A stretch of 64,000 bases of DNA from Hymenobacter sp. GOD-10R. Lineage in GTDB: Bacteria > Bacteroidota > Bacteroidia > Cytophagales > Hymenobacteraceae. The position numbers were made by a program, and so were the translations under genes. Of this stretch, positions 18,379-27,722 are shown one piece after another; position 1 is the stretch's first letter; each line of letters starts with the position of its first letter. The notes under the pieces were generated by a model. The model was not told the DNA's origin. It saw only the letters and a program-made list of their open reading frames with translations, and did no database searches. Location: assembly GCF_035609205.1 (NCBI RefSeq), contig NZ_CP141184.1, forward strand, positions 3,128,501 through 3,192,500. Reading direction: 5' to 3'.

Positions 18379-19929
18379 ATGCCCAAATACTATCTGCTTA
18401 TTCTCATTCTGTTCGGTGGGCTGCTGGGCCCGCCGACCCAGGCCCAGCGCCGGGAAGTTCAGCTGGATTCCCTGTTTCAGCAGCTCGCCCGCGCAGGGCG
18501 TTTCAACGGGGGCGTGCTAGTGGCCGAGAAGGGGCGCATCCTCTACCAGCGCGCCTTTGGCTACGCCAATTTGCCCACGCGCACTCCGAATACGGTGACC
18601 TCTCGTTTTCAAGTGGCGTCCATCGCCAAGATTTTTACGTCCACGGCCGTATTGCAGCTGTGGGAGCAAGGCAAAATCAAGCTCGGCGACCCACTGGTGC
18701 ATTATCTACCTAGCTTTCCGTACCCCTCCGTCACGCTGCGGCACTTGCTCACGCACACCTCCGGGCTGCCCGACTTGGAGCTGTATGACCCGCTGGTACG
18801 CCAGCATCCCGAGCATCTTGTCACCAACTCCGACATTATTCCGGCCCTGCGGGCCTGGCAGCCAGGGCTCTACTTTGCACCTGGCAAGAAGTGGCAGTAT
18901 TGCAACACCAATTATATCCTGCTAGCGCTGCTCGTCGAAAAGGTGAGTCAGCAGCCGTTTGCGGCCTACCTGCGACGTCACATCTTCCGGCCCGCCCGCA
19001 TGGCAGACACTTACCTACGTTCCCCCGCTAGCCCCGCCGATGCTCGCCTCGTGACCAACCACCTGCTGCCGACCATGTACAGCACCGTGCCGGAGCCGGT
19101 CGAAAACGTTCAGCTCAAGGATAGTGTCCGGCGCTGGCATCTGCGTTTCGAGAGCAGTGGTCTAACCGGGCTTTACGGGCCGGGTCAGGTCGTGAGCACC
19201 CTGCCAGACTTGCTCCGCTTCGACCAGGCCTTGTCCGGCGGCAAGCTCCTGCGCCCCCGCACCGTGGCGCTCGCCGCCACCCCGGCCAAGCTCAACGACA
19301 GCACCACGGTCATTGGCGGGAATACCGTCGATTTTGGCGGTCCTACCTCGTACGGCCTCGGTTGGGTAGTGCGCCCAGATCCGACAGGGGGCGACATTGT
19401 CGGCCACGATGGCTACAACCGGGGCATTGCCACGATGCTCTACCGCAACGTGCAGACGGGGCAGACCGTTATCCTGTACGATAACACTGAAGGCGAGCAG
19501 TTCCGCGAGAAGGTGGCGGCCATCATCGACGTGCTCCATCAACAGCCTGTGCGGCCGCTGCCTTACAGGAAATCCGCCGCTCGCTGGTACGGGGCAGCGC
19601 TGCTGCAAGAAGGCCCGAGCCCGGCTTTGATTGCGTTGAACACCATGCGGGCCGACACGGCGCACTACTATGTGGTCGAAGAAGAACTAAACAGCCTAGG
19701 GTATGCTCTATTGGCAAACGGCTACCTTTCCCAGTCGCTGGAAGCTTTTCGCCTAAATACCGTACTTTTCCCGACCAGCTTCAACGTGTACGATAGCTAC
19801 GGGGATGCTTTTCGCCAGGCCAACCGCCGAAGCGAAGCCATTCTGATGTACCAGCGGGCGCTGGTGCTGAACCCCAACAGCGAAGGCAGCAAACGTTCGC
19901 TGCACCTGCTGCAAGCTCCTGCCCACTAA
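18379..19929 (+). CDS. Secreted serine hydrolase (beta-lactamase/PBP-like) with TPR tail
   Basis: A 516-residue protein. ATG at 18379 starts a signal peptide (MPKYYLLILILFGG...TQAQ); an in-frame TTG at 18337 is less likely. The class C beta-lactamase-type fold has the SxxK motif SIAK (S81, K84) in RFQVASIAKIF, the YxN motif as YCN in WQYCNTNY, and HTSGLPDLE. The third motif region is VGHDGYN. The last 90 residues contain two TPR-like helical repeats (SLGYALLANGYLSQSLEAF and YQRALVLNPNSEGSK). Such proteins are D-amino-acid peptidases or esterases; the substrate is unknown. It lies between a LytS kinase and a LytTR regulator, 23 bp before the latter, so it is probably co-transcribed with them. 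Confidence 0.87.
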   Translation: MPKYYLLILILFGGLLGPPTQAQRREVQLDSLFQQLARAGRFNGGVLVAEKGRILYQRAFGYANLPTRTPNTVTSRFQVASIAKIFTSTAVLQLWEQGKIKLGDPLVHYLPSFPYPSVTLRHLLTHTSGLPDLELYDPLVRQHPEHLVTNSDIIPALRAWQPGLYFAPGKKWQYCNTNYILLALLVEKVSQQPFAAYLRRHIFRPARMADTYLRSPASPADARLVTNHLLPTMYSTVPEPVENVQLKDSVRRWHLRFESSGLTGLYGPGQVVSTLPDLLRFDQALSGGKLLRPRTVALAATPAKLNDSTTVIGGNTVDFGGPTSYGLGWVVRPDPTGGDIVGHDGYNRGIATMLYRNVQTGQTVILYDNTEGEQFREKVAAIIDVLHQQPVRPLPYRKSAARWYGAALLQEGPSPALIALNTMRADTAHYYVVEEELNSLGYALLANGYLSQSLEAFRLNTVLFPTSFNVYDSYGDAFRQANRRSEAILMYQRALVLNPNSEGSKRSLHLLQAPAH

Positions 19930-19952
19930 GTAAGTAGCCCCTTCTTGCCCCG

Positions 19953-20642
19953 ATGCTCACCGCCCTAGCTATCGACGACGAACCGCAGGCCCTGCGCGTG
20001 GTGCAGCTGCTAGCCGCCAAGGTCCCCTTCCTGGAGTTGCGGGGCAGCTTCACAAATGCCTTCACGGCCCTCGCTTTCCTGCAAGCCCACCCCGTGGATG
20101 TGCTCTTCGTGGACATTCATATGCCCGACCTGACAGGCGTGGAGTTGGTGCAGGGGCTTTCCCGGGCACCCCTCATCATCTTCACCACGGCCTACTCCGA
20201 CTACGCCGTACAGGGCTTTGAACTTGACGCCGTTGATTACCTGCTCAAGCCCTTTTCCCTGGCGCGGTTCACCAAAGCCTGTGCTCGGGCGCTGGAACGA
20301 CAAACCGCGCGGGGTAGCGCCAGTAGCCCCAGCATTTTGGTAAAAACCGGCTACGAAGAGGAGCGATTACGGCTCCACGATATCCTGTACCTGGAAGCCG
20401 ACGGCAACTACCTGACGTATGTGCTACCAACCCGGCGGGTACTCATGCGTCAAACCCCGGCTGACGCGTTGCGGCAGCTACCCGCGCCGTACTTCGTGCG
20501 GGTGCACCGCTCCTATATTGTGGCCGTGGAGAAGGTAGAAAAAATAGCGCGCCAAGAAGTGACTGTCGCGGGTACGGCTATCCCGATTGGGGCTTCTTAC
20601 GAAAGCGCCGTACAGCTCCTGCGTGCCCGCTTCAGTCGATAA
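19953..20642 (+). CDS. LytTR-family response regulator
   Basis: A 229-residue two-domain regulator. The receiver domain (1-120) has the acidic pocket IDDEP, phospho-acceptor D54 in LFVDIHMPD, a Thr in IFTTAYSDYA and the Lys in LLKPF. The LytTR DNA-binding domain (about 130-229) has LRLHDILYLEADGNYLTYV and FVRVHRSYIVAVEKV. It lies 23 bp behind the serine hydrolase and is the natural partner of the LytS-type kinase at 16730. LytTR proteins bind short direct repeats; target sites here are unknown. Confidence 0.93.
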   Translation: MLTALAIDDEPQALRVVQLLAAKVPFLELRGSFTNAFTALAFLQAHPVDVLFVDIHMPDLTGVELVQGLSRAPLIIFTTAYSDYAVQGFELDAVDYLLKPFSLARFTKACARALERQTARGSASSPSILVKTGYEEERLRLHDILYLEADGNYLTYVLPTRRVLMRQTPADALRQLPAPYFVRVHRSYIVAVEKVEKIARQEVTVAGTAIPIGASYESAVQLLRARFSR

Positions 20643-21031
20643 TGGCGGCTTGTCTTGTATGGAAATAGGTTGGCAGTTTTCTAGCAAAAACTGTTGTTTC
20701 AGTGAACAGGATTCCCGAGAAATTGCTCTTGTTTCACATAAACACAGATTTTTGATACTCCTAAGATGAGGTGGGTTGTTCAGAAAAAGGAGGGTAAGAC
20801 ATGATTAATTGTGTATGATAAGAGCACGTCTTACTGATATAGAAGGTGTGACATTTCTCTCTCAAAGAGGGGATACTTCAAATAGTATCTGTGTCAGTGC
20901 CGTAATGATGAGCTAGGACGTGTGTAGCCCTTTTGGCAGCGCTTTGATTCAACGGTACTCGGCAACCCGCAACGCCCGTAGGTTTGTGCACATCTCGCAG
21001 GGCATATCTGATGTGAGCGGACCGGCTACGG
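20643..21031. other. Intergenic region between convergent genes
   Basis: About 390 bases, more AT-rich than the flanking genes, between the LytTR gene (+) and GH88 (-). A weak hairpin (CAGTTTT at 20674, AAAACTG at 20687) lies about 30 bases after the LytTR stop and may be a terminator. No gene recognised. Confidence 0.4.
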
Positions 21032-22222
21032 CTACTTTTTGGCCAGCGCCTGATAGCGTAGTAAGCCTTCTAAGAAATAATAATCAGCATATACTAGTGG
21101 CACATCCACTTCCGATTTGGCCGGTTTGGAACCCACACTATGTTTGAGCAGGAAGTTGTTGTTTTCGCCCAACTTCGCTTTGTAAGCGGGTGAGGCTAGG
21201 CTCACGAGCATAGTTTCGGCGGCTTGGAAATATCGTTTCTGATCGGGCTTGCTGTACTGACTTAATTCGAGCAAGGCCGATGCCGCTACGGCTGCAGCGG
21301 AGGCATCGCGCTCCTCCTTGGGGATACCTGGCGCGTTGAAGTCCCAATACGGAATCTTATCAGCAGGTAGGTTGGGGTGATTAAGGTAAAAATCGGCGAT
21401 ATGGCGGGCTTGCGCTAGGTATTTGGGGTCTTTGGTTTCCCGGTACATCACAGTATAGCCATAAAGCCCCCAGGCTTGGCCGCGCGCCCAAGCCGAAGCG
21501 TCGGCTGCCCCCTGAGCCGTTTTCTTGGCAGCCACGCTGCCGTCGGGGTTGTAGCAAACTACGTGGAAGGAGCTGAAATCGGGGCGGAAATGGTTTTTGA
21601 GCGTGTTATCAGCGTGGGTGATAGCCAAGCGACGGAACGAAGGGTCGCCGGTGATTTTGCTGGCCCAGAACAATAACTCCAGGTTCATCATGTTGTCGAT
21701 GATGACTGGGTAGTTGTACGTCTGGCCCGTGCCCCAGGCCTTGAATGTATCCCAGGACTTAATCACGCCCACCTTCGGATCAAACCTGGTTGACAGCGAC
21801 TTGGCGCCTTGTACGAGTACGGCGGGGTAAGCAGAATTCTTGGTGAGCCGATAGCCATTGCCAAAGGGGCAGTACAGCATGAACCCTAGGTCGTGGGTGC
21901 GGGTGTTGTATTGCTCCTTGGCTACCGCTTGGGTCCAGCGCTCGGCGGCAGTTTTCCACTCGGGCGCTTTGGTGTGCTCGTAAAGGTACCAGAGCGAGCC
22001 CCCAAAAAAGCCGCTGCACCACCACGAAGAAGGCATGTCGCGGGGCGACCCATCGGGGTTGGTGGATTGCGGGAACTTGGTAGTGTCGGGGTGGGAGGCG
22101 AGCAGCCGCTGGTACTGCTGCGCGGCAAACGCCAGTTCCTGGTCTACGTTGATGGGTTTCTGCGCTGAGGCTTGCACAGCCAGCAGCAGACATGCAGCGG
22201 CCAGAAAGAGGTTTTTAAGCAT
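21032..22222 (-). CDS. GH88 unsaturated uronyl hydrolase
   Basis: A 396-residue protein with a signal peptide (MLKNLFLAAACLLLAVQASAQ) and the (alpha/alpha)6 barrel of GH88. The two catalytic Asp residues of the family are visible: D111 in THDLGFM and D176 in IIDNMMNLELLFW. ASAWARGQAWGLYGY is also typical. It removes the 4,5-unsaturated uronic acid left at the non-reducing end by polysaccharide lyases. It is the last gene of the operon SusC-SusD-lyase-lyase-GH88, which supplies exactly such lyases. Periplasmic action is expected. The related GH105 family is a less likely alternative. Confidence 0.92.
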   Translation of the reverse strand: MLKNLFLAAACLLLAVQASAQKPINVDQELAFAAQQYQRLLASHPDTTKFPQSTNPDGSPRDMPSSWWCSGFFGGSLWYLYEHTKAPEWKTAAERWTQAVAKEQYNTRTHDLGFMLYCPFGNGYRLTKNSAYPAVLVQGAKSLSTRFDPKVGVIKSWDTFKAWGTGQTYNYPVIIDNMMNLELLFWASKITGDPSFRRLAITHADNTLKNHFRPDFSSFHVVCYNPDGSVAAKKTAQGAADASAWARGQAWGLYGYTVMYRETKDPKYLAQARHIADFYLNHPNLPADKIPYWDFNAPGIPKEERDASAAAVAASALLELSQYSKPDQKRYFQAAETMLVSLASPAYKAKLGENNNFLLKHSVGSKPAKSEVDVPLVYADYYFLEGLLRYQALAKK

Positions 22223-22263
22223 ATAGATGCAGGAGAATAGGTTCGGTGATCGGGCCTAGGCCG

Positions 22264-22277
22264 CAAAACGTTTCACT
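22264..22277. promoter_or_regulatory. Possible LacI-type half-palindrome
   Basis: The core AAACGTTT (22266-22273) is a perfect 8-base palindrome in the 82-base gap between the second lyase and GH88. It shares its core with the sites at 32725 and 36015. Short, so chance is possible. Confidence 0.2.
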
Positions 22278-22304
22278 AGGATTAGCGTGCTCTGCCGCTG
22301 CCGG

Positions 22305-24215
22305 TTACTTGCCGGATGAGCTAACATCACGCTGCGGCCACTGGGCCAAAGATGTACTTTTTTGCTTAGCCTGCTTCTGGGCTTTTTCCGGAACGAGCAG
22401 CACGTTGAGGGCCGTTTTGGCGTTGGCGGGCAATTGCACCTCAAATCCCACCAACGTGGTTCCCGGATTAGGCACGTCATAGGCATGGGGCGGAGTTGTG
22501 GGCCACGTTTTCATGGTCACCTGGGCGGGTTCCTGCACCTGAAGAAAGAGCTTCTTGCCATCCTGGGTTAACTCGGCGGTGTTCTTGCCCGTGATTCGTA
22601 CCGTGGCGGGCGTCACCATGGTCCAACGCACAGTTGTATTGGCCGGTAGCGTTTCTATTTCGTCCCGCACGACTACATAGCTCTTGTCCACGATGGCCAC
22701 GCCCCTGACAGCTTTTGCTACGGCGCTTTTGTAAACGCCCGTTAGGTCGGTGGTGGCATTCATGAACATGGGCGTGTTGGAAGAGCCCGTGAGCGTGGCC
22801 GTACCGTTCACCCGTTGCAGACTGTCGTTGAAAGCTAGCGTGCTGTGGGCTAGATTGTTGTAGCGAAATACCTGCCAGCGCTGCGAATTTTGCTTCATAT
22901 TCCACAGATCTACGCCTTTAGATTCCAGCGACTCGTACTCTTGCATGCCGAGGTCCATGGCCCAACGCACGCCGGCGGCTTCCATCACGAAGGAGCCGGC
23001 GTCCATGTGGGCGTGGCTCAGGCCCGGGCTGCCGCCTTTCAGGCCCACGTAAATGGCCGCCGGATCAGTCCAGGACGTGCGCATTAGCGCCACGGGGTTT
23101 TTACCTTGGCCTACCCACATGGTGGCCTTCGGCGGCGTGATGGTGTTCAGGCTCGTGGTGCCGCCCCAAACCATCGTGGCCGGCAGCAGCCGATTTTTGA
23201 CGTACTCTTCGGCTGTGCCTTTCTCTAGCGTCTGGCGCTCCATCCACAGCAAAGAAGGGTCGCGCAGTGCACCAGCATACCAAAACATGGCAGAGGCAGG
23301 CTGCATTTCACTGATGACGCGCGAGTCGGAGTAGTTGAATCCCATGCCCGAAGGACCCGCCATATTTTCCAGGTATCCAGCCGTCTTTAAGAAGCCCGGC
23401 TGCGCGCTCAGGCCAAAGTCGCTGCCCAAGGACTTTTGCAATGCACTTATCAACAGCACATTAAATGTGGTGCCGTAGCCCCAGTAATTGTAGCCCTCGG
23501 GGTAGGCTCCATCGGGGCGGTAGTCGCCCATCGGCAGCTTAATGGTTTCAATGGCGCGGTTGACAATCTGCCGCGACAATTCCGGGTGGTCTTCGTAGGT
23601 GGCTAGCGCTCCGAAGCTGATGCCAGCATTGCAGACCTGATTCCAGTTGTTGGTGTTCCTGAGCCAACTGTTGTTCTGGGCGTCCAGCGAAGGCTCAATA
23701 CCTTTCTTCAGAATGGCTTCCTTGATGGTAGCGCGCGCCGCTTGCGATAGGTCGTCGTAGAGCCAATCGTACCCAATGGCCATGCCCATGGTCATTTCGG
23801 CTACGTCCAGGAAGTGCGAGGAATTCCAGTCGCTGAAGGCGGCCACGGCTAGCAACTCCTGCTCGGCCCGTTTGCGGTATTTCTCCTGGTGGGTCAGGCG
23901 CCACGCGTAAGCTAGGTAGAACACCCGGCGCAGGCACTCGCGCGACTTGCCCAGCAGCCGCTTGCCCTCCTTGATGCGTTCTACAGGCGGCAGATTCAGC
24001 ATAGCATCCGATTCGGTCAGGATAACCTGGTGCAGCTTGGCCCAGGTTTTATCCCCCGCGATGGTGCGCTTAATGCCTTCTTCTTCCCCTTTGAGCAGCA
24101 GCAAGCGCGGGTGAGCAGGCAACTTCACGTCGGCGCCCACGGGGGTGGTCTGGGCAGCGGCACTGAAGCTGGTAGCCCAGGAAATAGCCACGATGAGCAA
24201 CGATTTGATTTTCAT
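22305..24215 (-). CDS. Heparinase II/III-type polysaccharide lyase
   Basis: A 636-residue protein with a signal peptide (MKIKSLLIVAISWATSFSAAAQ). The N-terminal alpha/alpha barrel (about 40-330) has AHPRLLLLKGEE, NSSHFLDVAEMTMGMAIGYDWLYD and NTNNWNQVCNAGISFGALA. The C-terminal beta-sandwich (about 370-620) has GLSHAHMDAGSFVME and MDLGMQEYESLE. The Asn/His/Tyr set in these segments matches the catalytic arrangement of this lyase fold. It is expected to cleave a uronic-acid polysaccharide by beta-elimination. It starts 13 bp after the previous lyase gene, so the two are co-transcribed. The PL family number and the polysaccharide cannot be decided by eye; the Arg-rich substrate preference of true heparinases is not implied. 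Confidence 0.85.
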   Translation of the reverse strand: MKIKSLLIVAISWATSFSAAAQTTPVGADVKLPAHPRLLLLKGEEEGIKRTIAGDKTWAKLHQVILTESDAMLNLPPVERIKEGKRLLGKSRECLRRVFYLAYAWRLTHQEKYRKRAEQELLAVAAFSDWNSSHFLDVAEMTMGMAIGYDWLYDDLSQAARATIKEAILKKGIEPSLDAQNNSWLRNTNNWNQVCNAGISFGALATYEDHPELSRQIVNRAIETIKLPMGDYRPDGAYPEGYNYWGYGTTFNVLLISALQKSLGSDFGLSAQPGFLKTAGYLENMAGPSGMGFNYSDSRVISEMQPASAMFWYAGALRDPSLLWMERQTLEKGTAEEYVKNRLLPATMVWGGTTSLNTITPPKATMWVGQGKNPVALMRTSWTDPAAIYVGLKGGSPGLSHAHMDAGSFVMEAAGVRWAMDLGMQEYESLESKGVDLWNMKQNSQRWQVFRYNNLAHSTLAFNDSLQRVNGTATLTGSSNTPMFMNATTDLTGVYKSAVAKAVRGVAIVDKSYVVVRDEIETLPANTTVRWTMVTPATVRITGKNTAELTQDGKKLFLQVQEPAQVTMKTWPTTPPHAYDVPNPGTTLVGFEVQLPANAKTALNVLLVPEKAQKQAKQKSTSLAQWPQRDVSSSGK

Positions 24216-24228
24216 GGTAGATGGCGCG

Positions 24229-26187
24229 CTATTGCTTGGAAACTGTAAAAACCGACCGGCTGCTGGCTAAGGGCTTGGTCTGGGTGAGGAGCACGCGGCG
24301 GATCGGGCGGTTATCCCACTTCGCACCTAGGGTCGCGTCTTCGGGAGCAGTGAGCGGCACTACTTCGCTGCTGGCTTGCCACAGAGCGGGGTCGTAGTGT
24401 AAGGTTACCTTTTGGTTGTTAGTACTTTGGAAAACAACCTTGCCCGGCTCGGCCGTATTTACCGGGCACACCGTCATAAACACCTGTTGCAAAGAAGTGG
24501 GGGCAGCGCTCAGTACATAGTCGTCTTCAATGCGAACTGTTTCATCCTTGCGGTTCAGGGCTACGGTGCGGTGCCAGCGCTGAATGCCAGCCGAAGCGGG
24601 GTAGGCCTTGGCAATATCTAGGTCTAAGGTGCTGGCTTGCTTGGTGGCTGTTTCGCGTACGGCCCGCGCCTCGAATTCCCGGCCGTTCAGCTGACCTAGC
24701 CCATTGATGATGGGTAAGTTGTGGAACTGCGACGTATTAAACCAAATGTCGTAGCGCTTAGGAGAGAACGTCTTTGCGGTGTAGGTGCCGCGGCCCACGT
24801 CGATGATAACCGGCTGACCATCCACGTACACAATGAAGTCGCCTACGTCGTTGTGGTTGTGGCTTTCGGCGTTGTGACCACCGTGAGTGGCCACAAACAG
24901 GCCCTTCTGCGACCGGGCGTTCATTACCTGCACATCCGGAAACCACACCGTAGGGGCGCCCGCAAAGGAGCTAACCTTGCTGCTAGGTATCTGCTTAATG
25001 GTTAACAGGTCGTCTAATCTGCGCTGCCGGTTAAATTCCTGCCGGTATTGGCCGGTCGGGCTAGGCAGTGCGTCGGTGCCGAAGGTGCTGTAGGCCCAAC
25101 GGCCAAACTGCATGAGCGTCGGATCTTGGAGGCGCTGCCCGAAGCGGTACAGCATCAAGCCATCGGGGCGCATGGTGGGGTCGGCGTCAGAGAAATCCAC
25201 GAAGTACTGACCGGCGATGTGCATTTTGTACACGTAGGAAGCCATGTTACGAATCAGCGGCTCGCGGTACACATCGATTTTGCCGGCCGAAGCGCTGTGC
25301 AGTATCTCCAGCGCATCAAACACGCTGCCGCCGGCCACAAACCAATAGCTAGGTCCTTCATCGCAGCCGCCATCCTCGCCCAGACCGTTGAGGTACAGAT
25401 CTAAGCCTTCTAGGGCTGCGCGCGTCATCTGGCTGCGGCGGGCTTCGTCTGGTTCGAGCAGCAGCGTCGCCACCAGCCAGTTCGACATGATCCAAGGATT
25501 CCAGTTGTTGACCTTCGTGCCTTTTTTCAGGTACTCGTAGCGGTCAGGCTGTGCCAGCAGCGGCTGGAAAAGGCGCAAGTTGGTTTCGTAGTAAATGCGT
25601 GGCCGCACCAACGGCGACACCTTCGCTAGCTGCTCGCCCACGAAGTAGTCGGTAAGAGCTAGGTCCGCTGCGGTTTCGGCGTCGAACAAGTCCACAATTC
25701 GGTCTTCCACATTGGGCAGGCCGCTGCCTCCTTTTTGCCCACCTAGGTGGGCAGATACGCCCCAAAAGCTCTCCTCACAGATCGACCACACGCCGTTCGC
25801 GATGGCATCGAGAAAGCGGCCTTGTCCTTCGACCGATTCTGCTAACACTAACGTCATGAGTTGGCTGCGCTTGCCAAACGATGCTTGTTCGTAGCGGCTT
25901 CGGTTGCCATTGCGCACAAAATCGAGCATGGTAGTGGCCGGAATGGCGGCAAAAGCTAGGCTCTGCGCTGCTTCGCCCGCCTGCACCACGCGGCGGCGCA
26001 CCGAGTCGGGGAGGGCCTGCTGCCAAGCGGCGGGCGTGCGCGGGTACGGCACCCATTGCCCACGGGGCAGCAGCGCCGCCCGCACTGCCTCCACGGAGTA
26101 ACGGCGGCTGAGGATATCACGCGGCGTCACCTGTGCATGAGCTAGGGTGGTGCTAACCAGTAAAACGAGCAGCAGTAACTTTTTCAA
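24229..26187 (-). CDS. Second heparinase II/III-type polysaccharide lyase
   Basis: A 652-residue protein. The frame runs open to 26268, overlapping SusD, but a TTG at 26187 starts a classical signal peptide (LKKLLLLVLLVSTTLAHAQ) and is the better start. The alpha/alpha barrel spans about 60-330, with WSICEESFWGVSAHL and NNWNPWIMSNWLVATLLLEP. The beta-sandwich has the His-rich motif GGHNAESHNHNDVGDF and IIDVGRGTYTAKTF. Only loosely similar to the adjacent lyase, so the two probably differ in linkage or act at different stages (for example endo and exo). It follows SusD by 77 bp. The exact PL family is uncertain; PL33-like or PL12-like types are possible. Confidence 0.83.
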   Translation of the reverse strand: MKKLLLLVLLVSTTLAHAQVTPRDILSRRYSVEAVRAALLPRGQWVPYPRTPAAWQQALPDSVRRRVVQAGEAAQSLAFAAIPATTMLDFVRNGNRSRYEQASFGKRSQLMTLVLAESVEGQGRFLDAIANGVWSICEESFWGVSAHLGGQKGGSGLPNVEDRIVDLFDAETAADLALTDYFVGEQLAKVSPLVRPRIYYETNLRLFQPLLAQPDRYEYLKKGTKVNNWNPWIMSNWLVATLLLEPDEARRSQMTRAALEGLDLYLNGLGEDGGCDEGPSYWFVAGGSVFDALEILHSASAGKIDVYREPLIRNMASYVYKMHIAGQYFVDFSDADPTMRPDGLMLYRFGQRLQDPTLMQFGRWAYSTFGTDALPSPTGQYRQEFNRQRRLDDLLTIKQIPSSKVSSFAGAPTVWFPDVQVMNARSQKGLFVATHGGHNAESHNHNDVGDFIVYVDGQPVIIDVGRGTYTAKTFSPKRYDIWFNTSQFHNLPIINGLGQLNGREFEARAVRETATKQASTLDLDIAKAYPASAGIQRWHRTVALNRKDETVRIEDDYVLSAAPTSLQQVFMTVCPVNTAEPGKVVFQSTNNQKVTLHYDPALWQASSEVVPLTAPEDATLGAKWDNRPIRRVLLTQTKPLASSRSVFTVSKQ

Positions 26188-26264
26188 GTAGCTGATTTGT
26201 AGGTTGGTGGTAGGTTGACCTAGCACAAAGCCGCAGCATAGTGCGGCCCCGTAGCTCCTCTTTA

Positions 26265-27704
26265 TCAATAACCAGGGTTTTGGGTCAGCTTGGGGTTGAG
26301 CTGAATCTCACGGGTTGGAATTGGAAACAAACGCCGTTCGGGCGCGGGGCTCAAGTTGGCGTTGACTGGGTCGAGGGCCGTGTACTTGGCTTTGAAGGCC
26401 TGCATTGTGGACACGTCCTTGCCCCAACGGATGAGGTCGTGCCAGCGATGCCCTTCGAAGCACAGCTCCACGCGGCGTTCTTGCTCGATGGCTAGTTGCG
26501 TATCGGCTTGCGAAAGGGCCGGTTTGGCAGCTAGCTTGGCCCGCGTCCGAATGCGGTTTACTTGCACCAGAGCGTCGGCGGTTTTGCCGTTGTTGTTAAG
26601 CGCTTCGGCGTACATGAGCAGCACATCGGCGTAGCGCAGCACGGGCCAGTCGTTTTCGCCTTCGTTTTGCTGGGTCACGGGGTAGATGAATTTGCGGGCC
26701 CAGTAGTAGGTTTCGGCTCCTACAAAAACGCCCAAGAAGGCATCTCGCCGCACGTCGCCGGGTTCGAAGGCATTGTATAGATCTAGGGTTCCAACGCTCG
26801 TGCTGTTGCCCGTGACGAACGTGATGCTCGTGCCCGACGGCTGCGGCACGAAGGTGTGCACGAAGGAGTTACCTTCCCCGAACCCAGAAGCTACGTACTG
26901 GACGGCAAACACAATTTCAGCATTGATGTCTTTGCCTAGCCCAAACACGTTGGTGACGTCGGGTAAAATCTGGTAGGTGCCTGCGTTAACCACTTGAGCT
27001 AGCTTGGCTTCGGCTTGCGGCCATTTCTTTTGCTGCAAATAGGCTTTGCCTAGCAGGGCTTGGGCGGCGCCTTTCGTAGCCCGCCCAATGTTGGCGCCGG
27101 TATACGTAGCCGGCAGCACCGCTTCGGCCTCGAGCAAATCTTTCTCTATCTGAGCGTACACCTCGGCCGCTGGCGTCCGGCCATATTGGTACGACTCCTG
27201 TTCGGTGGTGATTTCAGTGAGCACCAAAGGCACGTCGCCAAAGAAGCGCACCAGATTGAAGTACATCAGAGCCCGCAAAAACTTAGCTTCTCCGATGTAC
27301 TGGTTTTTGGTCGCCTCGCTGGCAAAGGGAATCGGGTCAATGCGCCCTAGCACCGAGTTGGCGTTAGCCACGGTGCGGTAGCTATCGTTCCAAATACCCG
27401 AAATAGCCGTAGTAACGGGCGTCCACGTGAGCCTGTCGAAGGGACCTTGAGCTACTTCGCTTTCCCCGAAGGTGCGCGTATTATCCGAGGGCAGCTCGGT
27501 ATACTGATAGTAGCCGTTATAGATGCCCCGCAAATTGCCGTAGGTGCCCGTGAGCGCCGTGCGAATGTCCCCTTCGGTTTTGTAGAAGCCAGAAACCGGT
27601 ATGTTGTTGTCGGGCGTGAGGTCGACGAACTTCTTACAGCCGCTGACGACAAGCACCAGCATGAGTAGCAGACCAATAGGCAGAGAGGGAATATATCGTT
27701 TCAT
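26265..27704 (-). CDS. SusD/RagB glycan-binding lipoprotein
   Basis: A 479-residue protein. The lipoprotein signal MKRYIPSLPIGLLLMLVLVV ends in SGC, with the lipidated Cys at 23. The SusD helical TPR scaffold is visible: FYKTEGDIRTALTGTYGNL near the N-terminus, EAKFLRALMYFNLVRFFGDVPLVL in the middle, PVLRYADVLLMYAEALN, and the C-terminal segment ELCFEGHRWHDLIRWGK with FPIPTREIQLNPKLTQNPGY. It is the outer-membrane lid of the SusC transporter encoded 18 bp upstream and captures oligosaccharides for import. Confidence 0.96.
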   Translation of the reverse strand: MKRYIPSLPIGLLLMLVLVVSGCKKFVDLTPDNNIPVSGFYKTEGDIRTALTGTYGNLRGIYNGYYQYTELPSDNTRTFGESEVAQGPFDRLTWTPVTTAISGIWNDSYRTVANANSVLGRIDPIPFASEATKNQYIGEAKFLRALMYFNLVRFFGDVPLVLTEITTEQESYQYGRTPAAEVYAQIEKDLLEAEAVLPATYTGANIGRATKGAAQALLGKAYLQQKKWPQAEAKLAQVVNAGTYQILPDVTNVFGLGKDINAEIVFAVQYVASGFGEGNSFVHTFVPQPSGTSITFVTGNSTSVGTLDLYNAFEPGDVRRDAFLGVFVGAETYYWARKFIYPVTQQNEGENDWPVLRYADVLLMYAEALNNNGKTADALVQVNRIRTRAKLAAKPALSQADTQLAIEQERRVELCFEGHRWHDLIRWGKDVSTMQAFKAKYTALDPVNANLSPAPERRLFPIPTREIQLNPKLTQNPGY

Positions 27705-27722
27705 ACAAGGTCAGTCGAAAGG

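Noticed and set aside
26188..26268. Upstream extension of the second lyase into SusD
   Set aside because: It overlaps the SusD C-terminus by a few bases and lacks a signal peptide; the TTG at 26187 starts one.
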